64,000 nucleotides of DNA from Gemmatimonadota bacterium (GCA_020348925.1 CP070758.1:3851601-3915600), one strand, 5' to 3'; counted from the first letter of the stretch, positions 39,822-50,174 are shown. Program-made: numbers and translations. The notes: a model not told the origin generated them from the sequence alone.

Positions 39822-41174
39822 TCAGACTTTCACCGACGGATATTCCCGCAGTTTATCAATAATGATTTTTTCGATCTCCAGTAATCGCTCCTCAGTTCCC
39901 GCCTCGCACCGCATGACCAGAATCGGCTGGGTATTCGAAGCCCGCACAAGACCCCAACCATCTTTGAATAGTATTCTTACTCCATCGATGTCAATGGTTT
40001 CATATGTTTTTTTAAAGTAGTTTTTTACATCATCTACAATCTCAAACTTCTTATCCTCCGAACACTCCACTCGTATCTCAGGGGTCGAGTAATACCTGGG
40101 AATGTCCGCCGTCATGACCGAAAAGGGCCGGTTGCTCTCTGACAGGATCCGAACAAGTCGTGCCGAGGCATAGATGGCATCGTCATAGCCATAATTGTCT
40201 CCAAAAAACATATGTCCTGACATCTCTCCTCCGACCGGTGCACCCTCCTCTTTCATTTTCGCCTTCAAAAGAGAATGACCGGTCTTCCACATTACGGGAA
40301 CGCCCCCGTTCGCTGTGATGTCATCCACAAGACCTTGAGAGCATTTGACATCAAAGACGATCTTGGATCCTTTTTCGTTTCGGAGAATATCCCGGGCATA
40401 GAGGGCCAAAAGTTTGTCTCCCCACACAATTTCCCCTTTTTCATCAACCGCCCCCAGCCTATCGGCATCCCCATCGTATCCGATACCGATATCTGCCTCC
40501 TCCTGGTGCACCTTGGAAATAAGATCTTTTAAATACTCAGGAACAGTAGGGTCCGGCAGATGGTTGGGGAATCGACCATCAGGTTCACAGTACAATTTCA
40601 CGACGTGGCAACCGAGATCCTCAAAGATTCGCGGGGCAATCTCTCCTGCCGTTCCATTCCCTGCATCGATGACCATCTTTATTGGTCTCTCAATCTTGAT
40701 TTTTCCCTCGATATTTCGGATATACTCGGGAACAATGTCGTACACGTCTTGCTGGCCCTTACCAGACGTAAATCGGCCACTCTCGATAATTCCCCGCAAT
40801 TGTTGAATATCATCCCCATAGATTGACAGAACTCCTCGACACATTTTGAATCCATTATATTCAATAGGATTGTGACTTCCCGTAATCATCACCCCTCCAT
40901 CTTTCTCCAAGTGGACGATGGAAAAATAGAGGACTGGGGTGGGAACAACCCCGATATCGATCACAGTACACCCTGTGGACAGAATGCCCTCCATAAGATC
41001 GTCTCGCAATCGCGTCGAACTCAAACGCACATCGCGCCCTAAAACGACATTTTTGAGCCCTAATCGCTGAAGGAATGTCCCGTAAGCCCGCCCCAAATTC
41101 GTCACGACCTCCTCGGTCAGATCCTCATCGACCAAGCCCCGAACATCATACTGACGAAATATATGTGGATTCAT
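39822..41174 (-). CDS. phosphomannomutase/phosphoglucomutase
   Basis: A 450-residue alpha-D-phosphohexomutase. The phosphoserine loop is ITGSHNPIEYNGFKMC, the metal-binding loop IGYDGDADRLGAVDE, the sugar-specificity loop GGEMSGHMFF, and the phosphate-binding end GWGLVRASNTQPIL. Such enzymes interconvert mannose- or glucose-6-phosphate and 1-phosphate. The adjacent manC makes mannose the likely substrate, for envelope polysaccharide. Confidence 0.94.
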   Translation of the reverse strand: MNPHIFRQYDVRGLVDEDLTEEVVTNLGRAYGTFLQRLGLKNVVLGRDVRLSSTRLRDDLMEGILSTGCTVIDIGVVPTPVLYFSIVHLEKDGGVMITGSHNPIEYNGFKMCRGVLSIYGDDIQQLRGIIESGRFTSGKGQQDVYDIVPEYIRNIEGKIKIERPIKMVIDAGNGTAGEIAPRIFEDLGCHVVKLYCEPDGRFPNHLPDPTVPEYLKDLISKVHQEEADIGIGYDGDADRLGAVDEKGEIVWGDKLLALYARDILRNEKGSKIVFDVKCSQGLVDDITANGGVPVMWKTGHSLLKAKMKEEGAPVGGEMSGHMFFGDNYGYDDAIYASARLVRILSESNRPFSVMTADIPRYYSTPEIRVECSEDKKFEIVDDVKNYFKKTYETIDIDGVRILFKDGWGLVRASNTQPILVMRCEAGTEERLLEIEKIIIDKLREYPSVKV

Positions 41175-41302
41175 TCGTCCTCCCGCAATGGTGCGCAGTT
41201 TGTTCCTTCTTGAAACCAGAGAAGCCGATTAGTGATACAGATTCTCTTTCTGGGCCCTCTTTTGGATGTTGAATTATGGATTTGGGATTGTTCATTTACG
41301 AT

Positions 41303-41827
41303 CTACCACCCCGCCACCGTTTTATTGACGATGTCCGAAGCCAATTTCTCAATCGCTCGATCTATGCCGTCTTCCCACTCTTCATCCCCCGTGGAATAGA
41401 TCCCCCATCCCTCCATGGCGTTATCCTCCCAGATGACTTTTCTCTCCCTCACATCTTCAAACCGAACAGTGAGAAAAATCTGCATCTTGTATTCCTGAAC
41501 CTGCTCCTGCTGATCGTACGTGAACGGGACTTCCTTTATCGAAACGATTGAGGCCCTCAGAATCGAATCGGCATTTCGCTCACTCTCCACACGAAGCGTA
41601 TTATCTCCTGCAAAGGCATCGATGACAGCGTCCGTCAGTTTCTCCTTGATGCCGTACTCCCACGTCGTCTCGTTCCCGAAGAGAGGGACGGCAACCGATT
41701 TGATATGAGAAGGCAGAAGAGAGCCGGACGTCGAATAATACCAGCACCCGGCTGCGATCCCCACCACAAGCAATAGGAGAGCTGTCCCTCTAATTTTTAT
41801 TCCGTTTATCAACGACGACCTTCCCAT
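41303..41827 (-). CDS. LptE-like LPS-assembly lipoprotein
   Basis: A 174-residue protein with a hydrophobic signal (LLLLVVGIAAG) ending in a lipobox IAAGC (Cys28), followed by WYYSTSGSLLPSHIKSVAVPLFGNET, the typical start of the DUF/LptE family with YS..G..LP..I...AVP.F.N.T. The mature domain suits an outer-membrane lipoprotein that plugs the LptD barrel for lipopolysaccharide export. Its start overlaps the end of hutI by about 38 bases; a later start inside the signal region is possible. Confidence 0.8.
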   Translation of the reverse strand: MGRSSLINGIKIRGTALLLLVVGIAAGCWYYSTSGSLLPSHIKSVAVPLFGNETTWEYGIKEKLTDAVIDAFAGDNTLRVESERNADSILRASIVSIKEVPFTYDQQEQVQEYKMQIFLTVRFEDVRERKVIWEDNAMEGWGIYSTGDEEWEDGIDRAIEKLASDIVNKTVAGW

Positions 41828-43076
41828 CCTTGATCACCATCTCCACGAAATTGACACCAAAATGGTAGGGCAGATACGAGTATCGGGGCATGTCCCAGAT
41901 GACGATATCACCCTTTTTCCCAATGTCAAGACTGCCGATTGCGCCCTCCCTTGCGACGGCACAGGCGCCGTTGAGGGTCGCGGCAGCGATCGCCTCGGCT
42001 GGGGTCAGGCGCATCATGACGCAGGCCAACGTTATGATGATGGCCATCGATTCGGTCCGGCAGCTTCCCGGATTCATATCTGTCGCCAGGGCCACCGGAA
42101 CCTCTGTTGTGATCATCCTTCTGGCAGGCGCGTACTGGCGACATCCCAAACTGAAGGTTGTTCCTGGAAGCAGCACGGCGATAACACCTTGTGATTTCAA
42201 AGCCATAATACCCTGATCTGATACTGCGACGAGATGATCGGCCGACAGGGCCTCCAACTCCGCCGCCAATTCCGCCCCCCCAAAAGGGCTGAGCTCATCG
42301 GCGTGCAGCTTCACCTCCAATCCGGCCTCTCTGGCTGCCGTCAAAATTAGTTTCGACTCCTCGACGTCAAAGACTTCCTCCTCGCAAAAAACATCGCAAA
42401 ATTCGGCCAGTTCCCGCTCGGCCACGGCCGGGATCATCTCATGAAGAATCAGCTCAATATATTCAGGTTTCTTCCCCCGGTACTCGTCCGGGACTTCGTG
42501 AGCCCCGAGGAACGTCGGAACGAGATCTACTGGATGGCTCTCTTGGAGATCACGGACTACTTCCAGCATCTTGATTTCATCCTCAGTGCTCAGCCCGTAA
42601 CCACTCTTGGCCTCTATCGTTGTGGTTCCATGCTCCAACATTCGGTCCAGCCGAGGCAGAGCCGCTTCAAACAGCTCCTGCTTCGAAGCCTGCCGCACCT
42701 TTCGCACGGTCGCTCTGATCCCCCCACCCCGCCGAGCGATCTCCTGGTAGGTCGCCCCCTTGATCCTCAGTTCAAACTCGTCATCCCGCGATCCGACAAA
42801 GATCGGATGGGTATGCGCATCCACAAAGCCCGGCAGAACGATCTTTCCTGAGGCATCGATCTCGATACAACCTGGGGATAACGCAACTTCCGAGAGAACG
42901 TCATCCGTCACTCCAACCGCCACTATGCGTCCCGTTCGCACGGCAACGGCACCATCTTCAACGACACCCAGATCCTCCATCGCCCTCCCGCATCGTGGTC
43001 CGGGCTCGGATGAACGCAGCGTGATCAGTTGTCGAGCGTTTCGAACAAGGAGATCGCAGGTTCTTTCTTCCATCAT
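41790..43076 (-). CDS. hutI: imidazolonepropionase
   Basis: A 428-residue amidohydrolase catalysing the third step of histidine degradation, imidazolonepropionate to formiminoglutamate. The metal sites are visible in GFVDAHTHPIFVGSRDDEFELR, EAKSGYGLSTEDE, KLHADELSPFGGAELAAEL and ATDMNPGSC. Its ATG overlaps the stop of the IscU-like gene by four bases. With hutU it gives the middle two steps; no histidine ammonia-lyase (hutH) or formimidoyl-processing gene is in the window. Confidence 0.95.
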   Translation of the reverse strand: MMEERTCDLLVRNARQLITLRSSEPGPRCGRAMEDLGVVEDGAVAVRTGRIVAVGVTDDVLSEVALSPGCIEIDASGKIVLPGFVDAHTHPIFVGSRDDEFELRIKGATYQEIARRGGGIRATVRKVRQASKQELFEAALPRLDRMLEHGTTTIEAKSGYGLSTEDEIKMLEVVRDLQESHPVDLVPTFLGAHEVPDEYRGKKPEYIELILHEMIPAVAERELAEFCDVFCEEEVFDVEESKLILTAAREAGLEVKLHADELSPFGGAELAAELEALSADHLVAVSDQGIMALKSQGVIAVLLPGTTFSLGCRQYAPARRMITTEVPVALATDMNPGSCRTESMAIIITLACVMMRLTPAEAIAAATLNGACAVAREGAIGSLDIGKKGDIVIWDMPRYSYLPYHFGVNFVEMVIKDGKVVVDKRNKN

Positions 43077-43483
43077 ACAAAGGTCGCTTCCCTGTCTTTC
43101 GAATCCTTCGACCTGTAATTGGTAATAGCCTGGTGAAGCGCGTCTGCCGCCAGTACGGAACAGTGGATCTTCTCTTTGGGTATGCCATTGTCCATGGCCT
43201 TCACAATGTCCATATCCGTGATCCGGAGCGCCTCATCCAACATCTTGCCCAGAGCCATGTCAGTCAGAATACTACTGGAGGCGATGGCCGCAGCACACCC
43301 AAACGTTTTGAACTTGATATCGACGATGCGGTCATCTTTCACGCTGATGTAAACGACCGTGAGGTCACCGCAGACGTCGCTCGTCAGCTCACCGATACCA
43401 TCGGCATTCTCTATCTCTCCCACATTGTGGGGATGTTGAAAGTGATCCAATAATTTTTGAGAATACGGAAGTTTCGCGACCAT
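43073..43483 (-). CDS. IscU/NifU-N-like iron-sulfur scaffold protein
   Basis: A 136-residue protein with the IscU/NifU N-terminal fold: YSQKLLDHFQHPHNVGEIENADGIGE, three conserved cysteines Cys38 (VCGD), Cys63 (FGCAAAIASSS) and Cys108 (HCSVLAADAL). In the family these three residues assemble Fe-S clusters, and the aspartate after the first Cys is present. It sits tightly between hutU and hutI, with a four-base overlap to hutI and no cysteine desulfurase nearby, an unexpected place for a scaffold. Confidence 0.9.
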   Translation of the reverse strand: MVAKLPYSQKLLDHFQHPHNVGEIENADGIGELTSDVCGDLTVVYISVKDDRIVDIKFKTFGCAAAIASSSILTDMALGKMLDEALRITDMDIVKAMDNGIPKEKIHCSVLAADALHQAITNYRSKDSKDREATFV

Positions 43484-43496
43484 GTTCCCTCGGTAT

Positions 43497-45161
43497 TTAG
43501 GAATCGAGCAGGGGTATGACGACGCCCTTTTCGCGGGCCGTCCTCATCGCCTCTTCGTAGCCGGCATCAACATGACGGGCGATACCACTGCCCGGATCAT
43601 TGTTCAACACCCGTTCCAGGCGGATATCCATGTCTGACGTCCCATCAGCTACAACGACCTGACCAGCGTGAATGGATTTGCCGTGCCCCACCCCTCCCCC
43701 GTCGTGCACCGAGACCCAGCTCGCCCCTGAAACGGCGTTCAATAATCCGTTGAGAATCGGCCAATCGGCCACGACATCGGAACCGTCTCTCATCCCCTCG
43801 GTTTCCCGCAAGGGAGAGGCCACCGAACCGCAATCCAGATGGTCACGCCCAATAACGATGGGAGCTTTGATCTCTCCCCTTCTGACCATCGCATTCATGA
43901 ACAATCCGAGCTTGGCCCGATCCCCGTAGCCCAACCAACAGACTCGGGCAGGAAGCCCGGGGAGTTTATCGAAATCGAGGTGCTTTCGAGCCAGTTTGAT
44001 CCAATTGATCAGAACCGAATCTTTCGGAAACTCTCTCAGTATGACCTCGTCAATCCTAAAAATATCCTCGGGATCACCTGACAGTGCCGCCCAGCGGAAA
44101 GGGCCACGCCCCTGGCAGAAGAGCGGTCGGACGTATTCGAGAACAAATCCTTTGATGTCGAAAGCGTTTGAAACCCCCTTCTCGCTTGCGTACTGGCGAA
44201 TGCCGTTCCCGTAATCGAACACCACTGCCCCCGAGTTTTTGAAGCCCAGCATGGCCCGAACATGGTCGGCCATCGACTCCTTGGCACGATCGACGTACAC
44301 CTCCGGATTCGTCTCCAGCAAACGCTCGGCTTCAGTCCGTCTCATACCTTTCGGCCAGTATCGCTTCGGTTCGTGGGCCGACGTCTGATCGGTCACAAGA
44401 TCCGGGATCACGCCTCGCCGTAATATTTCGGGATGTGTTTCAGCGGTGTTGCCAAGCAGCCCGACGGAGATCGCTGCACCACATTTCTTGGCCTTCAGGA
44501 CAATGTCGAGGGCTTCGTCCAGATCTTCGCACAGACGGTCGCACAGCCCCTCGCGTATGACCCGCTCAATAATTTCGCGGCGAAACTCCACTCCCAAAAA
44601 GGCGGCCCCGTTCATGGTCGCTGCCAAGGCCTGGGCTCCTCCCATATTTCCCAGTCCACCAGTTAACAAGAATTTCCCCTTGAGGTCTCCACCGAAATGT
44701 GTTCTGGCAGCGGCGGCGAAAGTCTCGTACGTCCCCTGCAGGATTCCCTGCTGGCCGATAAAGATCCAGCTGCCCGCCGTCATCTGGCCGTACATGATGA
44801 GGCCTTGCGCGTCCAACTCATCGAATGTCGTGTCGGTATCCCAGTGAGGCACGATGAGGGAGTTGGCGATGAGGACCCGTGGCGCATATGCATGGGTTCT
44901 AAAGATCCCCACTGGCTTGCCCGATTGTATAAGGAGCGTCTCATCATTTTCGAGATTTTTGAGACAACGGACTATGGCTTCATACGCTTCCCAGTTGCGG
45001 GCAGCTCGCCCTGTCCCGCCGTATATAATGAGATTGTCAGGATCGGCCCCCTGCTCCAGGTTGTTCATCAACATGCGTAACGCCGCTTCCTGATGCCACC
45101 CTTTGCACTGTAATTCAATCCCGCGCGGTGCCACAATTTTTTCGCGAACGTCACTCGCCAT
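43497..45161 (-). CDS. hutU: urocanate hydratase
   Basis: A 554-residue NAD-containing enzyme of histidine degradation that converts urocanate to imidazolonepropionate. The start [28 protein letters not shown] is typical, as are [25 protein letters not shown] and the C-terminal [27 protein letters not shown]. Length is the family norm. AGGAGG precedes the ATG. It is first in the hutU - IscU-like - hutI - lptE transcript. Confidence 0.97.
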   Translation of the reverse strand: MASDVREKIVAPRGIELQCKGWHQEAALRMLMNNLEQGADPDNLIIYGGTGRAARNWEAYEAIVRCLKNLENDETLLIQSGKPVGIFRTHAYAPRVLIANSLIVPHWDTDTTFDELDAQGLIMYGQMTAGSWIFIGQQGILQGTYETFAAAARTHFGGDLKGKFLLTGGLGNMGGAQALAATMNGAAFLGVEFRREIIERVIREGLCDRLCEDLDEALDIVLKAKKCGAAISVGLLGNTAETHPEILRRGVIPDLVTDQTSAHEPKRYWPKGMRRTEAERLLETNPEVYVDRAKESMADHVRAMLGFKNSGAVVFDYGNGIRQYASEKGVSNAFDIKGFVLEYVRPLFCQGRGPFRWAALSGDPEDIFRIDEVILREFPKDSVLINWIKLARKHLDFDKLPGLPARVCWLGYGDRAKLGLFMNAMVRRGEIKAPIVIGRDHLDCGSVASPLRETEGMRDGSDVVADWPILNGLLNAVSGASWVSVHDGGGVGHGKSIHAGQVVVADGTSDMDIRLERVLNNDPGSGIARHVDAGYEEAMRTAREKGVVIPLLDS

Positions 45162-45222
45162 AAGTATCGGTCCTCCTGTGAAACGTCATATCTTGATTAC
45201 TAAACGATGCATACCAAATCGT

Positions 45223-45251
45223 AATCTACATCTCTTGGCAATGTCTGTCAA
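45223..45251 (-). promoter_or_regulatory. sigma70-type promoter upstream of hutU
   Basis: Minus strand: TTGACA (45251-45246), 17-base spacer, TAGATT (45228-45223). Start predicted near 45216, about 55 bases before hutU. Confidence 0.6.
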
Positions 45252-46015
45252 CTCGAAAATTGCCTAAAATTTAGGAATAACGGAAACTTTCGCCGTACGC
45301 ACGGCGGTTCTTGTACGATTCGGCTGCAAGAGAGACTGGAAAAGTTAAAGGGTTCTGTGGAAAGAAAAGTACCGGAGCTCCACGCTCCGGAGTGAGGGGC
45401 ATACCTCGATTCCGGGAATGGAAGCATGAAATAGAAATTGGATTCCACGCTTCCCCCTGAAAGTGCAGATTTTCAATGAAAACCGTTACGTTAGAAATTG
45501 AGCGTTGTTATTCGATTTCCTCAAGAATCACAGAAATCAAGGTTCACATTCACTAATTCCCAAGATTACGCTACTATAGATTGAAAAAAGTTGTCTCATT
45601 TTTCATTTCTTACTAAGGAAGCCTGGAAAGACATAGGACAGAATCGTAGAACATGCCATGGAACAATGTTCAAAACCGATATTTTTTTCTCCCCTCATAT
45701 GTCCATGTTACGTTACCTCCATGTTTATTTTAGGAAGAATCCAGGTTAAAGTTCTGAAAGCACCCTCTTTCGAGAAGGAGGTGTCTTGTGTAAAAGAGTA
45801 TGCCGAGGTGCGATCCGAGGCTCCTGTACGAGTAAGGAACTATGAAAGATTCACAGTATATCCCCGGGAGCTACGCATTCCTGGTTTGTAATGTTCCCTC
45901 GACGGCTTCCACAATGTCTCAGACGCATTAAGACTCTCTGTACCCGGTGGCGACGTTTCCGCGACCATAAAAGGGTGAGAAATGCGCCGTCCCGAAAAAA
46001 TGATTCAACCCAATT
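45252..46015. other. gene-poor stretch between hut genes and the exporter gene
   Basis: About 760 bases with short ORFs only, none with family resemblance. A 66-codon GTG-started minus-strand ORF (45448-45248) has a G-rich site but a Ser/Pro/Phe-rich peptide that looks non-coding. A hairpin repeat lies at 45372-45390 and the region is otherwise AT-rich. Confidence 0.5.
45372..45390. repeat. short palindromic hairpin, REP-like
   Basis: CCGGAGC and GCTCCGG pair over seven bases around a TCCAC loop. The core GCGTGG/CCACGC recurs in the larger hairpin at 50798-50843, which suggests a dispersed palindromic repeat of the kind common between genes. Confidence 0.5.
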
Positions 46016-47761
46016 CTAAGAAGACAGCACACTCCGGTAGAGATTTTTATAAAATCCATCCTTCTCCACCAATTCCTCGTGATGCCCCGTCTCAACGATC
46101 TCCCCGTCCTTCATAACGAAGATCGTGTCAGCTTCTCTGACTGTCGAAAGCCGATGGGCAATAATCACAGTGGTCCTGTTTTTTGAAAGCTGAAACAGGC
46201 TCTTCTGCAACAGAGCCTCGGTCTCTAAATCCAAGAATGACGTAGCCTCATCAAGTATGACGATCTTCGGATTTTTCAGAAAAACCCTGGCGATGGCAAT
46301 GCGCTGAGCCTGTCCACTGGAAAGACGGAGCCCCCTCTCCCCGACCTGTGTTCTGTAACGATCCGGAAGGGAAAGGATAAAATCATGACATCCGGCATCC
46401 TTTGCCGCCTGAATAATCTTTCGATCATCGGAGATTCTGTTACCGTATGCTATATTTTCCCTGACGCTTCCACTTAAAACAAAAGTGTTTTGCAGAACAA
46501 TCCCCATTTGGCTGTGCAGAAATTTCAGATCAATTTCTCGAACATCCACATGATCCACCATGACGACTCCTTCATCGGGCTCGTAATAGCGAGAAAGGAG
46601 ACCGCACAGAGTCGTCTTTCCACTCCCGCTCGGTCCCACTATGGCAACCGTTGATCCTCCTGAAACATCAAACGTCACATTTTTCAACACTCGATTGTAA
46701 GGATAATATCCGAAGCTCACGTTCCGAAATGAAATATGGCCTTCCAAAGCACCCGGAACGACATTCCCCTCATCGCATTGAGAACGAACATCATATATTT
46801 CATAAAAGCGATCGAAGCTGACCAAAGCCGCCTGCAAACTCAAAATGATATTGGTCGCTGTGGTAATGGGATTGTAGAGTCTGTTGGCAAACATCATGAA
46901 CGCCATCAGACCCCCTAAACTCAAACTCTCATGAATCACCAAATGTCCACCGTAGTAAAGAATTATGAAAGCCCAGAGATTGTTGATACAATTGACAGTG
47001 CTCGCCGAGCATTTGGTGAGCATAAAGCTTCTTATTTTCTTAATGACGAAATCATGGAGATCCCGATGAAATCTCAGAAGTTCTGATCCTTCCGCAGCTG
47101 ATCCTTTAATCATTTTCAAATTCCCCAGACATTCGATCATTCTGCCAGTTATGTCTTCAGCCTTCTCCTTGACCAACCGTGAATACTTGATAATAGGTTT
47201 ATAGAACTTGAATATGGTTACAACATGACCGATAAAGATGGCAAACACAGCCAATGCCAGTTTCCAGTTGAGAATGAACATGCCGGCCGCAATAAAAAGT
47301 GCAATGATGATATTCATGAAAAAATTTATTGGGGTGGCGGCAATAAACTGATGTATTACGTCGGTGTCCCTCATAATCCTATAGTGGAGTTCACCGCTTT
47401 TTTTTGAATCCAGGAAGTGTACAGGGATCTTTTTTAAAATGCGGGCGTAAAAGTCAAACTTGATATCAAAATCAATTTTCTGATCGATCCGAACAAAAAC
47501 GTAATTCTGGAATATATCCAAGGCCGTTCCAAAAATTAAAACCCCCAGCATCACTCCCAACAAGATTCTCATTAATCCCAAGTTCTTGTTTATAATAACA
47601 TCGTCAATAATTATCTTCGTCAAAATGGGAGTGATGAGGGACAGGAACAAAAAGACGAAAAGAAGAATGACGCACAAAGCTATTGTATCTATATACTTCA
47701 AGCCATATGTTTTCAATGCTCTTGTGTATCTACTGTGAACAAAATCGTACAGAACGAACAC
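46016..47761 (-). CDS. ABC transporter, fused membrane and ATPase domains (peptide exporter type)
   Basis: A 581-residue half-transporter. Six membrane helices lie in residues about 25-300, followed by an ATPase with Walker A GPSGSGKTT, Q-loop GIVLQNTFVLSGSVRENIAYG, signature LSSGQAQRIAIARV, Walker B IVILDEATS and the H-loop IIAHRLS. No N-terminal C39 peptidase domain is present, so it cannot itself cleave a leader. Homodimers of this type export peptides, lipids or drugs. The start is uncertain: the called GTG lies directly against the AGGAGGGG site, so a rare downstream start is possible. It is the last gene of the radical-SAM peptide locus and is the likely exporter. Confidence 0.88.
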   Translation of the reverse strand: MFVLYDFVHSRYTRALKTYGLKYIDTIALCVILLFVFLFLSLITPILTKIIIDDVIINKNLGLMRILLGVMLGVLIFGTALDIFQNYVFVRIDQKIDFDIKFDFYARILKKIPVHFLDSKKSGELHYRIMRDTDVIHQFIAATPINFFMNIIIALFIAAGMFILNWKLALAVFAIFIGHVVTIFKFYKPIIKYSRLVKEKAEDITGRMIECLGNLKMIKGSAAEGSELLRFHRDLHDFVIKKIRSFMLTKCSASTVNCINNLWAFIILYYGGHLVIHESLSLGGLMAFMMFANRLYNPITTATNIILSLQAALVSFDRFYEIYDVRSQCDEGNVVPGALEGHISFRNVSFGYYPYNRVLKNVTFDVSGGSTVAIVGPSGSGKTTLCGLLSRYYEPDEGVVMVDHVDVREIDLKFLHSQMGIVLQNTFVLSGSVRENIAYGNRISDDRKIIQAAKDAGCHDFILSLPDRYRTQVGERGLRLSSGQAQRIAIARVFLKNPKIVILDEATSFLDLETEALLQKSLFQLSKNRTTVIIAHRLSTVREADTIFVMKDGEIVETGHHEELVEKDGFYKNLYRSVLSS

Positions 47762-48181
47762 CCCTCCTTTCGACGAGAGGAGTATGAAATGTGAAGAAAC
47801 CCGGACCTCTTTGGTTCTATGGCGAATTCGCGGTTCGACGAAAATCTGAAGGAAGCCTATCCAATGATTCTCTCGCCGGCAACGCTCTCAAGCGATGCGT
47901 GCAAGAAGACGTCCACCGAAGCGATACATATCATGAAACAATCGTCTCTTCTATTTCACAATGTGACGAATGCACCAGGTGCCAAAATTTTGTGAATAGA
48001 GAGACGTTCAAAAAAAAACTTGCACCTCAGTATCTGATTTGAAAAACATCACAGACAAGAAGCTTCGAACATACTGTTATTTTTTCTGGAGTTGTGTCTT
48101 TGCGCCCCTGCGCGAACAATTTTCGGAGAAGACTTTTCTCGAGCCGACCGTAATCATGTCAGAGCTTCGAATATCTTCAGT
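47762..48181. other. 420-base gap before the exporter gene
   Basis: No supportable gene on either strand. The minus strand holds only ORFs of under 30 codons without ribosome sites; none resembles the peptide gene at 50872-51048. A run of nine A (48010-48018) has no stem beside it. Confidence 0.5.
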
Positions 48182-48931
48182 TCAACGTAACGGGTTGCCC
48201 ATCCTTTGGGATGAGACTGTTGGATGATACTGTTTCAACTCCAGTACCATATTGTGCGTCTCGCAGTGATACCGTACCATGGGGTGAGGGTGATTTTGAG
48301 CATACCACAAAAGTACCCTCTGTCCAGGAACACTGAGTTCAATGGCACTGCACAGAAATTCCCCGGCATCTCCCGTCACAGTATCGGACCCGATGGTCTT
48401 GAAAAAAGCGGTCTGGACGTGTTTTGCAAAGGGATAGAGATAGAAAAAAGATGCCGCACGTCTTCGCTCGAAGTCCACAGTCCTGAGAAGATGGACTATC
48501 TGTTCGTTATCATAGACAGCTCCTCGAAGAGGGACAGAGAAACGATCCTGTTTCGGCAAGAGAAGGTGCACTGTTGCCTGATGCGTGGTGTATGCAACCG
48601 ATGCCTCAACCGTTCCTCCGCCCAAATTCATAACTTTTTTCGAGGAAACCGGTGCATAGGTGCTTTCGTAAAATGTTACTTCGGAATCAAACACTTCTTC
48701 TTTCCCAAGGAAACCTGATACCGTGTAGAATTTTTGCCCTTGCCCCTCTCCTGTCATCGCAAGAACATATTTGAGCTCCGTTTGAATTTTTCCATCAACA
48801 AGAATATCGTAGGTGAACGCTTCATTATGGCCATAAGGGGCCTCTCCGAAAAGGACTTCCCCTCCACGCCTGTGTACTGACGAAGTATTGGAAACTTGAG
48901 AACTCTTTACTCTATCAAGAATGTTCATCAC
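48182..48931 (-). CDS. DUF3108-like protein, second of a related pair
   Basis: A 249-residue protein with no signal peptide or membrane helix. The pattern of YDILVDGKIQTELKYVLAMTGEG in the first third and a C-terminal beta-rich part resembles DUF3108-type proteins. It aligns with the product of 49426-50139 near the end: both have a Cys in a ...F.C..I strand followed by a shared HPMV motif (PHPMVRYH here, PHPMVKN there) and an E-L-x-x-Y ending. The duplication inside one locus suggests two subunits or diverged roles. Function unknown; self-protection or peptide handling are guesses. Confidence 0.6.
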   Translation of the reverse strand: MMNILDRVKSSQVSNTSSVHRRGGEVLFGEAPYGHNEAFTYDILVDGKIQTELKYVLAMTGEGQGQKFYTVSGFLGKEEVFDSEVTFYESTYAPVSSKKVMNLGGGTVEASVAYTTHQATVHLLLPKQDRFSVPLRGAVYDNEQIVHLLRTVDFERRRAASFFYLYPFAKHVQTAFFKTIGSDTVTGDAGEFLCSAIELSVPGQRVLLWYAQNHPHPMVRYHCETHNMVLELKQYHPTVSSQRMGNPLR

Positions 48932-49058
48932 CTTCTTCGGGAGACAGGCTGGGAGACGTTAAGAAATTATTTATTTCTTCAAAAACGCAATGATCCAGGG
49001 GAGCCCAAGACGTATTCTTCATTCCGTCACGTTCACCGGTACACCATACCATCGTCAT

Positions 49059-49355
49059 TCATTTTTCAAATTTTCTGCACCCCAAAACAGTATTGAGCAC
49101 AATGGCCAAAAAGAGAAGGAGTAAAATCCACATGAACACGTTCCCCAATTGGTGGGCCGCGGGAAAGAAAGCGAAACATATCCCGATGAGACAGATCCGC
49201 AAGCCCGCAAACTTCGCCAATCCCTCTTTATCCTCTACTTTCGATGGATCGTATCCAGCCAACAGCCACAGTGTTTTCTTGGCCCAAATAAGCCATCCAG
49301 ATATGATACCGATCAATCCAATGACGCAGAATAGTACTATAGCGGCCATATTCAT
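49059..49355 (-). CDS. DUF3784-like small membrane protein
   Basis: About 98 residues from the ATG at 49355, which follows GAGGAGGGG. It has two to three membrane helices (IVLFCVIGLIGIISGWLIW; GLRICLIGICFAFFPAA; VFMWILLLLFLAIVLNTV) with the family segment W.LAGYDPSKVEDKEGLAKFAG between the first two. DUF3784 proteins are small membrane proteins often seen near bacteriocin and immunity genes. Here it lies between the two DUF3108-like genes, in the peptide locus, where an immunity role is a reasonable inference. Confidence 0.75.
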   Translation of the reverse strand: MNMAAIVLFCVIGLIGIISGWLIWAKKTLWLLAGYDPSKVEDKEGLAKFAGLRICLIGICFAFFPAAHQLGNVFMWILLLLFLAIVLNTVLGCRKFEK

Positions 49356-49425
49356 CTCATCCCCTCCTCGAAACATTGAAATGCATAACGATACATTCTC
49401 CTCCTTGAACGGCGACAGACCTCCA

Positions 49426-50139
49426 TCACGGCATAACATAATTGGTCAGTTCAATAATTTGGGTTCCCTTGACGTTCTTCACCATCGGATGAGGCCTCTG
49501 CTCGGAAATCAATATATATTGCTGTACTTCATTTCTCAGCTCCTTTTTCGAAGAAATTCTCCAGCAAACAAATTTCCCCGCCGGAACCACCACAACCTCT
49601 TTGGCCTCGACTTTGAGCATCGGATGGGTCACAACTCCTTTTAAAATATGAACAGCAGAGATCGAAGCGGAGTATCCAGTATATGTGTTCAATAAGGAAC
49701 GTATGAGAAAATGAGCCTGATAGTTATCAAAAACGTTCAAAGGCACATTCATACTCGTTTTATGTTTTGCGCGAGCGGTTTCAACATAAATATCCACTTT
49801 CCTGCCCTTGTAATGTCCCTTCACCTTGATGGTCTCACCCTCGGGTGTCTGCAGACTGATGTGCGTCACAATGGGCTTGTAATCTCCTTTGTTCGCAAGA
49901 ACGGTTACCTCCTCAGTGTAGCTGGTATGATACATTTTGGTTTGAGTTATGATTGAAATATAATCATTTTCCATCTCTTTTGAAAGCCTATTTTCAATCA
50001 CGAGTTCGCCAATGCTTATTTTCTCCTTACTCTTCCGAACCCAGTCAATGGTGTATTCCGCCCTTTCCCCGTTCAACCAGGGTATTTCAGCAAACAACGA
50101 TTTCTTGGTGTTCTTTTCTGGCACGTTCTGAATTCTCAT
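49426..50139 (-). CDS. DUF3108-like protein, first of a related pair
   Basis: About 237 residues from the ATG at 50139; the frame extends upstream but overlaps the preceding gene and the site is weak. It is soluble and beta-rich: LNGERAEYTIDWVRKSKEKISIGELVIEN, then GDYKPIVTHISLQTPEGE and VPAGKFVCWRISSKKEL, a layout seen in DUF3108-type proteins. The C-terminal third matches the product of 48182-48931. Family members are usually periplasmic; neither copy has an obvious signal peptide, which is odd. Function unknown. Confidence 0.6.
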   Translation of the reverse strand: MRIQNVPEKNTKKSLFAEIPWLNGERAEYTIDWVRKSKEKISIGELVIENRLSKEMENDYISIITQTKMYHTSYTEEVTVLANKGDYKPIVTHISLQTPEGETIKVKGHYKGRKVDIYVETARAKHKTSMNVPLNVFDNYQAHFLIRSLLNTYTGYSASISAVHILKGVVTHPMLKVEAKEVVVVPAGKFVCWRISSKKELRNEVQQYILISEQRPHPMVKNVKGTQIIELTNYVMP

Positions 50140-50174
50140 GAAACGTTTTATTGTGGTTGTATCGAATGACCGCC

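Noticed and set aside
45248..45448. 66-codon GTG-started ORF with a G-rich upstream sequence, considered as a second peptide precursor
   Set aside because: No Y-x-x-P...L-G motif, composition looks non-coding, and a REP-like hairpin lies inside it.
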